DNA of 15,645 bases from an uncultured Bacillaceae bacterium (GCA_937983015.1 CALKAK010000079.1:1-15645), one strand, 5' to 3'; shown: positions 1-5,962, numbered from the stretch's first letter. Numbers and translations are program-made. Notes: generated by a model not told the origin, from the sequence alone.

Positions 1-25
1 TTAGACCAATCCTTTTTCAAACGCT

Positions 26-451
26 TTAAATATATAAATTGATCAACAATCCTTTGATTTCACCGATCAATGCTAAAAGATGCAAATTACCTTTTTCTTT
101 ATAGAGCACTTCATCCGTTAGCTCCAGGAGCTTTTGATCAATGGTTTCAATCAATTGTAACAACCGATTTTGCGAAGGGTGCTTTTCCAGGGCAAGGCCC
201 GAATCAACAGCGGTTTGAATAAATTGCTTGATCAACCTTTTATATCTGGCCAGATCTTGAAAGGAACGCGACCGCCTTAATCGTTCCCCCGCCTCATCAA
301 TATAGATTAAATAAGATTGCAATTCTTCCCGTGTTAATTTTAATTGCCGCGCTGTGAATACGTCTTGAAATGAGATTTTCTCATGATTGGCCGCTGGCAA
401 CCCTTTAATGATCTTTTCCTGCGCGATGCGAAACTCATTATTCACCTTCAT
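26..451 (-). CDS. yaaR: YaaR family protein (DUF327)
   Basis: A 141-residue, mostly helical, charged protein with no signal peptide or membrane segment. It matches the YaaR/DUF327 family in length, in overall character and in position directly after yaaQ. The molecular role of this family is unknown to me; in Bacillus it sits in the tmk-yaaQ-yaaR-holB cluster, and holB would follow just beyond the left edge. I chose the ATG at 451 (MKVNNEFRIA...) because an AAAGGA ribosome binding site lies 8 nt upstream. An in-frame ATG three codons earlier overlaps that site and is less likely. An AAAAAGGA sequence between its stop and the window edge may be the ribosome binding site of the next gene. Family call firm, function unassigned. 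Confidence 0.85.
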   Translation of the reverse strand: MKVNNEFRIAQEKIIKGLPAANHEKISFQDVFTARQLKLTREELQSYLIYIDEAGERLRRSRSFQDLARYKRLIKQFIQTAVDSGLALEKHPSQNRLLQLIETIDQKLLELTDEVLYKEKGNLHLLALIGEIKGLLINLYI

Positions 452-524
452 AAAAAACATCCTTTACTGATCAGGATGATCGCTATTGGGGGATAATTGG
501 ACAGGACTATAGCGCATAATGAAA

Positions 525-548
525 GCAACCGGTTCCCATACCGATTGC
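525..548 (-). other. Inverted repeat in the yaaQ-yaaR spacer
   Basis: GCAACCGGT and ACCGATTGC form a 9-bp stem (one G-U pair on the minus-strand RNA) around a 6-nt loop. It lies just after the yaaQ stop in the transcript. Only a weak T stretch (TTTCATTAT) follows, so it is a poor intrinsic terminator. It could be an attenuator or an RNA-stabilising hairpin between the two genes. Confidence 0.45.
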
Positions 549-562
549 TATGCTGCACTGGT

Positions 563-892
563 TTAAAATTGTTCAAAACGTTCAACCGGCAAGACAAAAA
601 CGGTAGCTCCTCCTACTTCTACTTCCACTGGATAAGGGATATATGAGTCCGGATTCCCACCGATCGGTGATACCGATGAGACAAGCTGATCTCGTGCCTG
701 GCAATTTTCTTTAATGATTTTTAACGCTTTATCCACACGATAATCTTCCGTACCTATAATTAAAGTCGTATTTCCAGACTTTAAGAAACCACCGGTCGTC
801 GCCAATTTCGTGGCCCGGAAATTGTTTTCCACCAGTGCATTTAACAACCTGCCGCTATCCTGGTCCTGTACTACTGCCAGTATTAATTTCAC
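563..892 (-). CDS. darA: Cyclic-di-AMP-binding PII-like protein DarA
   Basis: A 109-residue protein of the PII-like YaaQ/DarA family. DarA proteins are cytosolic trimers that bind the second messenger c-di-AMP; the downstream target is not settled. The call rests on near-identity to the recalled B. subtilis sequence through the N-terminus (MKLILAVVQDQD), the central TTGGFLKSGNTT segment and the C-terminal block GGATVFVLPVERFEQF. The length is the same as in B. subtilis. The start is a GTG at 892, fixed by this N-terminus. Its ribosome binding site is unusual, a run of seven G (898-904) five nt upstream, in place of AGGAGG. It lies between tmk and yaaR, as in Bacillus, but has its own likely promoter and is 221 bp from tmk. 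Confidence 0.95.
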   Translation of the reverse strand: MKLILAVVQDQDSGRLLNALVENNFRATKLATTGGFLKSGNTTLIIGTEDYRVDKALKIIKENCQARDQLVSSVSPIGGNPDSYIPYPVEVEVGGATVFVLPVERFEQF

Positions 893-933
893 AATAACCC
901 CCCCATACTGTTAGTTGATTTTGCCTTTCTTTT

Positions 934-942
934 ATTATATCA
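934..942 (-). promoter_or_regulatory. Extended -10 promoter candidate for darA/yaaQ
   Basis: Read on the minus strand, TGATATAAT is a perfect extended -10 element (TGn-TATAAT). There is no convincing -35: the hexamer 17 nt upstream reads TATTCA, which matches 3 of 6. An extended -10 can work without one. The TG end overlaps the palindrome at 940-959. Initiation near 927 would give a leader of about 35 nt before the GTG start. Confidence 0.55.
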
Positions 943-959
943 ATTCGAAAGAGAATTGA
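940..959. promoter_or_regulatory. Inverted repeat overlapping the yaaQ promoter
   Basis: TCAATTC, a 6-nt spacer, then GAATTGA: two perfect 7-bp arms. The repeat overlaps the TG of the extended -10 and covers the region upstream of it, a placement typical of a repressor operator. No known operator consensus is recognised, so the role is inferred. Confidence 0.4.
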
Positions 960-962
960 ATA

Positions 963-1002
963 AAGGTTTTATCCTTTTCGATAAGGTTTTATCCTTTTCA
1001 AT
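963..1002. repeat. Two-copy 20-bp tandem repeat
   Basis: The unit AAGGTTTTATCCTTTTCGAT (963-982) is followed at once by a second copy (983-1002) that differs at one position (G980 versus A1000). Each unit contains AAGG...CCTT as a short inverted repeat. It lies in the 221-bp tmk-yaaQ spacer, just upstream of the yaaQ promoter. Function unknown; it could be protein-binding sites or simple duplication. Confidence 0.85.
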
Positions 1003-1113
1003 ATACGAAAGACTCCATTAACAAATTTTTAGAAGAAACAGGTGTATCGCTAGCTTAAGATCATCTAATAGATTACGAAATATGCACTCTTGCTTTCATC
1101 GGCCGTCTTTCCT

Positions 1114-1749
1114 TCAGCGCGGGTCGACCGTTTGCATGATGATCTGTTTAACCCTTTTCTTTACCTCTTCGATCGATAAACGGGCATCGACCTTTTTGAT
1201 ACGTTCTGGAAATTTATGGCACAACATTAAGTACCCTTCACGAACGAGATGGTGAAATTGCAAGTTTTCTAAATCGAGCCGATTCACTTCGGACTGGCGA
1301 TTCTGTTTAATCCGCGCCAACCCTTGTTCTGGATCGATATCAAAATAGATGGTGAGGTCGGGCATCGTATCCTCTATGGCGAATTGATTGATTTGATAAA
1401 CGGCATCCACGCCGATTTTCCTCGCATATCCTTGATATGCCAGAGAGGCATCGATAAACCGATCGCATAAAACGATTTTTCCCTCTCTTAGTGCCGGTAC
1501 AATTTTTTCAACGAGATGTTGGCGTCTAGCCGCCGCATAGAGTAATGCCTCTGTTTTCGCATCCATTTCCCGATGTTCCGGGTCTAAAATAATTTTCCGA
1601 ATCTTTTCCGCGATTCGTGACCCGCCAGGTTCCCTCGTCAATATAACCGGGTATCCTTCCTCTATTAATTCTTTAGCGATTAATTGAACGATTGTTGTTT
1701 TCCCTGCCCCTTCAGGTCCTTCGACAGTTATAAACCAGCCTTTTTCCAT
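1114..1749 (-). CDS. tmk: Thymidylate kinase
   Basis: dTMP kinase phosphorylates dTMP to dTDP with ATP, the step common to de novo and salvage dTTP synthesis, in the cytosol. The 211-residue product has the P-loop GPEGAGKT at residues 11-18, the REPGG segment that follows strand 2, the MDAKTEALLYAAARRQH lid-side helix and the catalytic CDRFIDASLAYQG motif. Length and sequence agree with B. subtilis Tmk (212 aa). Two adjacent ATGs (1752 and 1749) follow a GGAGG. The second gives a 5-nt spacing and the normal N-terminus (MEKGWFITVEGPEG), so I chose it. An extended reading from 1797 exists but has no good ribosome binding site. It follows csfB by 145 bp and precedes yaaQ. No clear terminator is seen after it. 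Confidence 0.97.
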   Translation of the reverse strand: MEKGWFITVEGPEGAGKTTIVQLIAKELIEEGYPVILTREPGGSRIAEKIRKIILDPEHREMDAKTEALLYAAARRQHLVEKIVPALREGKIVLCDRFIDASLAYQGYARKIGVDAVYQINQFAIEDTMPDLTIYFDIDPEQGLARIKQNRQSEVNRLDLENLQFHHLVREGYLMLCHKFPERIKKVDARLSIEEVKKRVKQIIMQTVDPR

Positions 1750-1894
1750 CATTACCTCCAGCGAATTCTTGTTCCCAAACCTATTAGATGTATTCATCGA
1801 AAATAAAGCGGTACCATCCTTTTAAATACCTGGATATATTCAGTATACACGAAATGGCATTACAATCGGCACTATTTTCAATATTCATCGCGAC

Positions 1895-2113
1895 TTATTT
1901 TTGACTCTTTAAAACTTCGCTTTCCGGTAAGAGAACTTGCTCGATTTTCTTTAATTGTTTTACGTAAAATTGATAGTGTGGGTCAGCAGGTTCCGTTTGA
2001 ATTAACTGTTGTTCGCATTCCGTACAAATGAAGGAATGCAGGATCATATAGCCCTCTTGTTTTTCCTTTTCGCAAATGATACAGATCCGTTTTTCTTTTT
2101 GTTGTTGTTCCAT
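1895..2113 (-). CDS. csfB: Anti-sigma factor Gin (CsfB)
   Basis: A 72-residue zinc-binding protein of the Gin/CsfB family. In B. subtilis it is made in the forespore, where it inhibits sigma-G, and it also acts on sigma-E, preventing early or wrong-compartment activity. The sequence shows the defining CxxC pair, C11-x2-C14 and C30-x2-C33, followed by the DPHYQFYVKQLKKI helix, which corresponds to DPDYAFFVKKLKSI in B. subtilis. The ATG at 2113 has a GGGAGGGAG ribosome binding site. Forespore-type promoter sequences lie upstream. It is separate from bofA, which has a terminator, and lies 145 bp before tmk. In B. subtilis xpaC, yaaN and yaaO lie between csfB and tmk; they are absent here. Confidence 0.93.
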   Translation of the reverse strand: MEQQQKEKRICIICEKEKQEGYMILHSFICTECEQQLIQTEPADPHYQFYVKQLKKIEQVLLPESEVLKSQK

Positions 2114-2135
2114 TGGTTTCTCCCTCCCTTACTCA

Positions 2136-2164
2136 AATTTTTCCCGATTTTCCCCATTTTATAC
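2136..2164 (-). promoter_or_regulatory. Candidate sigma-F/sigma-G promoter for csfB
   Basis: On the minus strand GTATA (2160-2164) is followed after 15 nt by GGAAAAATT (2136-2144). This fits the forespore consensus GywTA-15/16-GGnnAnAnT. A second -10 match, GGGGAAAAT (2147-2155), has TTATA 15 nt upstream and could be an alternative. Expression of csfB from sigma-F is known in B. subtilis, which supports the reading. The first site would give a short leader of about 16 nt. Confidence 0.5.
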
Positions 2165-2257
2165 TAGTTTTATAATGTTTGTTTAATAGAAAAGAAGAAT
2201 TTGCAAGTTGCCGGCGCCTTTTATCATAATGTATTTACCGATGAAGGAAAAGGTTAA

Positions 2258-2298
2258 TAAAAAAATAAAAACTACACCTTCGAAGTAAAGGTGCAGTT
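2258..2298 (-). terminator. Intrinsic terminator after bofA
   Basis: On the minus strand AACTGCACCTT pairs with AAGGTGTAGTT (11 bp, one G-U) around a 7-nt loop (2281-2287). It is followed by a T-rich tail, TTTTATTTTT. It lies 83 bp past the bofA stop and separates bofA from csfB. Confidence 0.85.
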
Positions 2299-2303
2299 CT
2301 AAA

Positions 2304-2339
2304 CCCTGTCCTTACTTTGTGTAGTAAAGGAACCCAGGG
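2304..2339 (-). other. Second stem-loop between bofA and its terminator
   Basis: CCCTG (2304-2308) pairs with CAGGG (2335-2339), and TCCTTACT (2309-2316) pairs with AGTAAAGGA (2323-2331) with one bulged base. The loop is TTGTGT, and a 3-nt internal loop sits on one side. No T-tract follows, so it is not itself a terminator. It may protect the 3' end of the bofA message or form a composite structure with the terminator at 2258-2298. Confidence 0.5.
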
Positions 2340-2380
2340 GAGAATTGCCTTTTTCTTATATAAGACTTTTCTTAACCATG

Positions 2381-2641
2381 TTAAACGATCCAGATATCGA
2401 TCACGGCCAAAGCGAGCACTCCCGGTATCCCCAAAAATCCTGATATGGCTGCTGTTGCGAGGTTAATCGGTACGTGAACATCGAAGTTGCTACCCAGCGC
2501 ATTGAGGAAAAATAATAGTAGGGCACCGATTGCGATTTTTACCGTAGCCTGTCCAACCCAGCGGAGTAAAGTAATCAAGTTCCCTGTAAAAATAATAACG
2601 ATGAGTATACCGATGATTGCGGCAAGTAATAATACTTCCAA
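2381..2641 (-). CDS. bofA: Pro-sigma-K processing inhibitor BofA
   Basis: An 86-residue integral membrane protein of the BofA family. In B. subtilis BofA acts in the outer forespore membrane with SpoIVFA to hold the protease SpoIVFB inactive until the forespore signals, delaying pro-sigma-K cleavage. Visible here are an N-terminal hydrophobic segment (about residues 2-24), a second one (about 33-47) and the characteristic C-terminal region with NLATAAISGFLGIPGVLALAV. The start is a TTG at 2641 after AAGGAAGGA; no internal ATG exists in the frame, so a non-ATG start is needed. It is separated from yaaL by a strong terminator and should have its own promoter. I could not find a clear one in the 120 bp upstream. 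Confidence 0.93.
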   Translation of the reverse strand: MEVLLLAAIIGILIVIIFTGNLITLLRWVGQATVKIAIGALLLFFLNALGSNFDVHVPINLATAAISGFLGIPGVLALAVIDIWIV

Positions 2642-2763
2642 CGGTATCCTTCCTTTCCCTCACGAATCATTCCCACTTATCCATACCCACAATCTTGTTT
2701 TTGATCAGAACATATTAAGAACTACGGCCGGGTCCTGTTATCAATTTATGGTAGAAAAGAAAA

Positions 2764-2795
2764 AAAAGAACCATTTTTGCCAAAATGGTTCTTTT
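2764..2795 (-). terminator. Intrinsic terminator after yaaL
   Basis: A 14-bp perfect stem (AAAAGAACCATTTT with AAAATGGTTCTTTT) has a 4-nt loop. On the minus strand it is followed by a long T/C tract beginning TTTTTTCTTTTC. It closes the dnaX-yaaK-recR-yaaL unit 22 bp past the yaaL stop. Confidence 0.93.
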
Positions 2796-2816
2796 GTCGT
2801 TACGGAGATCACATCA

Positions 2817-3044
2817 TTAAAAATATTTTCTTGACAATCTGATCTTTCGTTCTTTTGCTTCTTTTAGTAAAAAGACATATTTGGCGCGGGATATTTTAAT
2901 ATCTATGGCTAAATCCTCATTTTTTTCAAGGATTTGTTCATTGAGTTTCGTATCAACATTCCATTCCTTTTTCACTTGGGCTAATTTCTCTAATAATTGG
3001 AGATCGTATTTTCTTTTCAACGATCGCTTCTTTCGAAAAATCAA
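2817..3044 (-). CDS. yaaL: YaaL family protein (DUF2508)
   Basis: A 75-residue basic, helical protein of unknown function. It resembles B. subtilis YaaL in length, in the N-terminal FRKKRSLKRKYD run, in KKEWN and in the C-terminal SRAKYVFLLKEAKERK segment. The start is a TTG at 3044 behind GAGGGGG, 8 nt away; no ATG is available near the conserved N-terminus. It lies 57 bp after recR and ends just before a strong terminator, so it is the last gene of the dnaX-yaaK-recR group. The family has no established function that I know of. Confidence 0.85.
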   Translation of the reverse strand: MIFRKKRSLKRKYDLQLLEKLAQVKKEWNVDTKLNEQILEKNEDLAIDIKISRAKYVFLLKEAKERKIRLSRKYF

Positions 3045-3101
3045 ACGTGTTTCCCCCTCTAAGTTCTATCCGGTCTCGCAGGATGCCACAGGTCTTTTAC
3101 A

Positions 3102-3698
3102 TTATACCTCTCTTCTCCCTTCTAAAGCCTTGGATAAAGTAACCTCGTCTGCATATTCCAGGTCGCCACCAACCGGAAGGCCATGGGCAATTTTTGTTAC
3201 TTTGATCCCGGACGGTTTTACCAACCGGGATATATACATCGCCGTCGCTTCTCCTTCGATATCGGGATTTGTCGCCAGAATCAATTCTTGCACCGTTTCA
3301 TCTTGTAAGCGTTTCAACAGGCTGGCGATATTGATATCTTCCGGGCCGATCCCGTCCATCGGCGAGATGGAACCGTGTAAAACGTGATACAGACCATTAT
3401 ATTCTTTCATTTTTTCCAGTGCGAACACATCTTTTGAATCCTGTACAACACAAATAACGGATCGGTCACGATTTTGATCCTGACAAATATAGCAAGGATC
3501 CTCAACGGTAATATGGCCACAAACCGAACAATAAGTGATGTTTCTCTTTGCATCAACGAGCGCTTTCGCGAAATTCAACACCGTTTCCTCTTCCATCGTG
3601 ATGACATGGAAAGCAAGACGCGCCGCCGTTTTCGGTCCAATACCCGGCAGTCGCGAGAAACTATCGATCAATTTTGCTATCGGTTCTGGATAATACAT
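3102..3698 (-). CDS. recR: Recombination mediator protein RecR
   Basis: RecR works with RecO and RecF to load RecA on SSB-coated single-stranded DNA at gaps. The 198-residue product shows the N-terminal helix-hairpin-helix (LPGIGPKTAARLAF, residues 17-30), a four-cysteine zinc finger (C57, C60, C69, C72) and the Toprim domain from about residue 80 (VICVVQDSKDV; later LATNPDIEGEATAMYI). It ends with the conserved GLPVGGDLEYADEVTLSKALEGRREV. Length and sequence follow B. subtilis RecR. The ATG at 3698 has an AAAGGA site at normal distance. It is downstream of yaaK, with a 20-bp palindrome in the 144-bp spacer, and upstream of yaaL. Confidence 0.98.
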   Translation of the reverse strand: MYYPEPIAKLIDSFSRLPGIGPKTAARLAFHVITMEEETVLNFAKALVDAKRNITYCSVCGHITVEDPCYICQDQNRDRSVICVVQDSKDVFALEKMKEYNGLYHVLHGSISPMDGIGPEDINIASLLKRLQDETVQELILATNPDIEGEATAMYISRLVKPSGIKVTKIAHGLPVGGDLEYADEVTLSKALEGRREV

Positions 3699-3758
3699 GC
3701 TGATAATCCTTTCTCGCTAAAAAGCATTGTTCATCGTTAACCTTCCATAATCAAGCAA

Positions 3759-3778
3759 GGCGCTTTAATTAAAGCGCC
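3759..3778. repeat. Perfect 20-bp palindrome between yaaK and recR
   Basis: GGCGCTTTAATTAAAGCGCC is fully self-complementary and can form an 8-bp stem with an AATT loop. On the minus strand only TTGCTTGATT follows, so it is a weak terminator at best. It may be an attenuator, an RNA-processing hairpin or a protein site within the dnaX-recR operon. Confidence 0.6.
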
Positions 3779-3821
3779 ATGGTCAATTCCGTTCCCAAAA
3801 AGGTCTTTCAGATATTTATGA

Positions 3822-3835
3822 AGGAAATATTTCCT
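3822..3835. repeat. 14-bp palindrome just after yaaK
   Basis: AGGAAATATTTCCT is a perfect palindrome a few bases past the yaaK stop. It is AT-rich at the centre and has no T-tract. Significance uncertain; it may be chance. Confidence 0.35.
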
Positions 3836-3842
3836 GAGAAAT

Positions 3843-4163
3843 TTAAAATAATCCGGGAATATTCATCCCTTTCGTGAACTGTCCCATCGTTTGGGCGATC
3901 CGCTCGTCAGCCTTTTGCATCGCGTCATTAATGGCGATCACGAGCAAATCTTGCAGCATTTCCACATCTTCCGGATCGACGACCTCTTTGTCGATCTGGA
4001 TTTCTAAAACTTCTTTATGTCCGGAAACAACGGCGCGCACAAGACCGCCACCTGCTGTCCCTTCAATTCTTTCTTCACCGAGTTTTTCCTGAGCTTCTTG
4101 CATTTTTTTCTGCATTTTTTGAACTTGGCGCATCATATTTTGATAATTACCCATTCCTCGCAT
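3843..4163 (-). CDS. yaaK: YbaB/EbfC family nucleoid-associated protein
   Basis: A 106-residue DNA-binding protein of the YbaB/EbfC family, whose members form dimers that bind DNA in the nucleoid. The sequence shows the N-terminal coiled helix (NMMRQVQKMQKKMQEAQEKL), the EGTAGGGLVRA turn, the VDPEDVEMLQDL segment and the C-terminal QFTKGMNIPGLF tail seen in B. subtilis YaaK. The start at 4163 (MRGMGNYQ) has GGAGGA seven nt upstream; a longer reading to 4208 would run into dnaX and is not supported. It begins 16 bp after the dnaX stop and is followed by recR, the standard dnaX-ybaB-recR order. Confidence 0.95.
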   Translation of the reverse strand: MRGMGNYQNMMRQVQKMQKKMQEAQEKLGEERIEGTAGGGLVRAVVSGHKEVLEIQIDKEVVDPEDVEMLQDLLVIAINDAMQKADERIAQTMGQFTKGMNIPGLF

Positions 4164-4179
4164 CTTTTTTTCCTCCAAT

Positions 4180-5868
4180 TCATTCTCGAATTTCCAGCAA
4201 ATCTTCACCGACTAATTTCTTCGCCTCTTCGATTAAAGGGTCTTCCGTCACTTTTTCCCCTGGTTCTTTCACCAGATCCTGGTGCTGGTCTAGAAATGAT
4301 TTGCGAATATCTAGCCATTGTCGTTCCGGAACGCCAACGATTTCCATCGGGCGATTTAACAGCTGATAAAGACTTTGATTGACGAAATAAACAAATTCAT
4401 GATTATTCATCGCCATTTGGCAATGGATATCGTACTTAAATGAGATTACGCATCCAGATTCAGAGGCAGCGACTGGCTCCGCATGTTCGAGTAAAGCCGC
4501 ATGGGATTTCTTCAAGTGCTGCAACAACCCGAACCAGTTCCTTTTAACGAGTTGTAAATCCTGTTTCGTCGCCTGGGTTAAAATATTAACTATTTTAACG
4601 ACAGGTACTTTGAATGTATTTTTTGGTTGTGAACCTCTTTCTTTTTGCTTTGTTTGCTTTGCGTTTTCATTTACCGGGTGGAATCTATTTTGTTTTAAGG
4701 TGAGGATTTCATTTTCTAGCCTGGACACCTTCTCCTGTAACTGGGCTAGTAAATCCTTAGCATCTTCCGGCAGTGCCGTTTCCTTTTCAGGTTGACAGAG
4801 TTCCACGAACAGGACTTCCAGGATGATGCGCGGCTGATTGGTCCGTTTCATATCTTGCTGAGCTTTATTCAACCGCTCAATGATCTGAAAAATTAACGAA
4901 CGGTCATATTGTTTGGCAAGCTCGATAAAATCATCATCAACCGTTACCCTTTCTAAATAATCTAGCATGTCTGGTGCTGTTTTGTACAACAATAAATCCC
5001 GATAATAATGGATAAATTCCTCTACGATCCGGACAGGATCTTTCCCCTCTTCTAATAATGTATGAACGTTTTCGAAGGCCGTGATCGTATCATGTTCCAA
5101 TACTGCCCGGGCCAGTTTGTGTAAAATAGGTTGGGCAAGCGATCCGGTAATAGCCAGGGCATCTTGCAATGTGATATGCTGATCCACACTATATGAAATC
5201 GTCTGATCCAAAAAACTCAAGGCATCCCTTAGGCCGCCTTCAGCCTGACGCGCGATAATCTTTAATGCATTTTCATCATATTTGTAACCATATTCCTCGA
5301 CAATTTGTTGTAAACGATCGTAGATAGCTTCAGGGGTGATCCGTTTAAAATCAAAGCGCTGGCAGCGGGAGATGATTGTCAAGGGGATTTTATGCGGTTC
5401 TGTTGTCGCTAAAATAAAAATGACGTGTTGTGGCGGTTCCTCCAATGTTTTTAATAATGCATTAAAGGCGCCAATGGTCAACATATGTACTTCATCAATA
5501 ATATATACCTTATACTTGGCAACGCTAGGGGCGAATTTCACTTTATCACGGATGTCTCGGATTTCCTCTACACCATTATTGGAAGCAGCATCGATTTCAA
5601 TGACATCTGGAATTGAACCCTCTGTAATTCCTCTGCAAATGGCGCATTCATTACACGGTTCACGGTCCGGCCCTTTTTCGCAGTTCACCGCCTTTGCGAA
5701 AATTTTCGCCGCACTCGTTTTTCCTGTCCCACGGGGACCCGTAAATAAATAAGCGTGGGAAATTTTCCCTTGAAGAATCGCATTCTGTAATGTCTTTGTC
5801 ACGTGCGTTTGACCAACTACATCGCTAAATCTTTGTGGCCGCCATACTCGATACAATGCCTGATACAT
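4180..5868 (-). CDS. dnaX: DNA polymerase III subunits gamma/tau
   Basis: DnaX is the ATPase of the clamp loader that places the beta clamp at primer ends; tau also bridges polymerase and helicase. The 562-residue product has Walker A GPRGTGKT (residues 44-51), the zinc cysteines C63, C72, C75 and C78, Walker B with IIDE (123-126), sensor 1 LATTEPHK and the SRC motif (167-169). A charged linker and a divergent C-terminal domain follow, as in Bacillus tau. Two ATGs fit: 5877, directly abutting AGGAGG, and 5868, 9 nt after it, giving MYQALYRVWRPQRF. I chose 5868 by spacing and by the family N-terminus. It follows the SRP RNA gene and precedes yaaK by 16 bp. A possible -1 frameshift heptamer lies at 4618-4624. 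Confidence 0.97.
   Translation of the reverse strand: MYQALYRVWRPQRFSDVVGQTHVTKTLQNAILQGKISHAYLFTGPRGTGKTSAAKIFAKAVNCEKGPDREPCNECAICRGITEGSIPDVIEIDAASNNGVEEIRDIRDKVKFAPSVAKYKVYIIDEVHMLTIGAFNALLKTLEEPPQHVIFILATTEPHKIPLTIISRCQRFDFKRITPEAIYDRLQQIVEEYGYKYDENALKIIARQAEGGLRDALSFLDQTISYSVDQHITLQDALAITGSLAQPILHKLARAVLEHDTITAFENVHTLLEEGKDPVRIVEEFIHYYRDLLLYKTAPDMLDYLERVTVDDDFIELAKQYDRSLIFQIIERLNKAQQDMKRTNQPRIILEVLFVELCQPEKETALPEDAKDLLAQLQEKVSRLENEILTLKQNRFHPVNENAKQTKQKERGSQPKNTFKVPVVKIVNILTQATKQDLQLVKRNWFGLLQHLKKSHAALLEHAEPVAASESGCVISFKYDIHCQMAMNNHEFVYFVNQSLYQLLNRPMEIVGVPERQWLDIRKSFLDQHQDLVKEPGEKVTEDPLIEEAKKLVGEDLLEIRE
4595..4640 (-). promoter_or_regulatory. Possible programmed -1 frameshift signal in dnaX
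   Basis: On the minus strand A-AAA-AAT (4618-4624) is in the correct frame for a -1 slippery heptamer, between codons 415 and 417. An AAAGAGG Shine-Dalgarno-like sequence (4634-4640) lies 9 nt upstream. The -1 frame reads seven codons and stops at TAA (4595-4597), giving a product of about 424 residues. E. coli gamma (431 aa) is made by the same kind of signal. Against it: A-AAA-AAT is a weaker slip site than A-AAA-AAG, and the downstream hairpin (GTTAAAAT/ATTTTAAC) is weak and distant. Confidence 0.3.
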
Positions 5869-5932
5869 CCAAGACATCCTCCTGTAAATTCTCTTCGACC
5901 CGGAAATTACCTTGTAAACGATTTTCTTTTTT

Positions 5933-5962
5933 ATTATAACGTATTGTAACCTGCGATGACTA
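5933..5962 (-). promoter_or_regulatory. Candidate sigma-A promoter for dnaX
   Basis: On the minus strand TAGTCA (5957-5962), an 18-nt spacer and TATAAT (5933-5938) form a plausible vegetative promoter. It starts right after the T-tract of the SRP RNA terminator, so the dnaX unit can be transcribed on its own. The leader would be about 55-60 nt. Confidence 0.5.

Noticed and set aside
1..25. Start of holB downstream of yaaR
   Set aside because: Only a ribosome-binding-like AAAAAGGA is visible before the edge; no coding sequence of the next gene can be confirmed.
2487..2834. Plus-strand open frame of 115 codons opposite bofA and the yaaL terminator
   Set aside because: It is antisense to bofA and reads through the terminator hairpin; composition is that of a shadow frame and no ribosome binding site is seen.
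2881..3387. Plus-strand open frame of 168 codons opposite yaaL and recR
   Set aside because: recR is certain on the other strand; this frame has no recognisable protein features.
4017..4382. Plus-strand open frame opposite yaaK and the end of dnaX
   Set aside because: Shadow of two well-supported genes.
5336..5752. Plus-strand open frame of 138 codons opposite the dnaX ATPase domain
   Set aside because: Antisense to the most conserved part of dnaX; no start signal.
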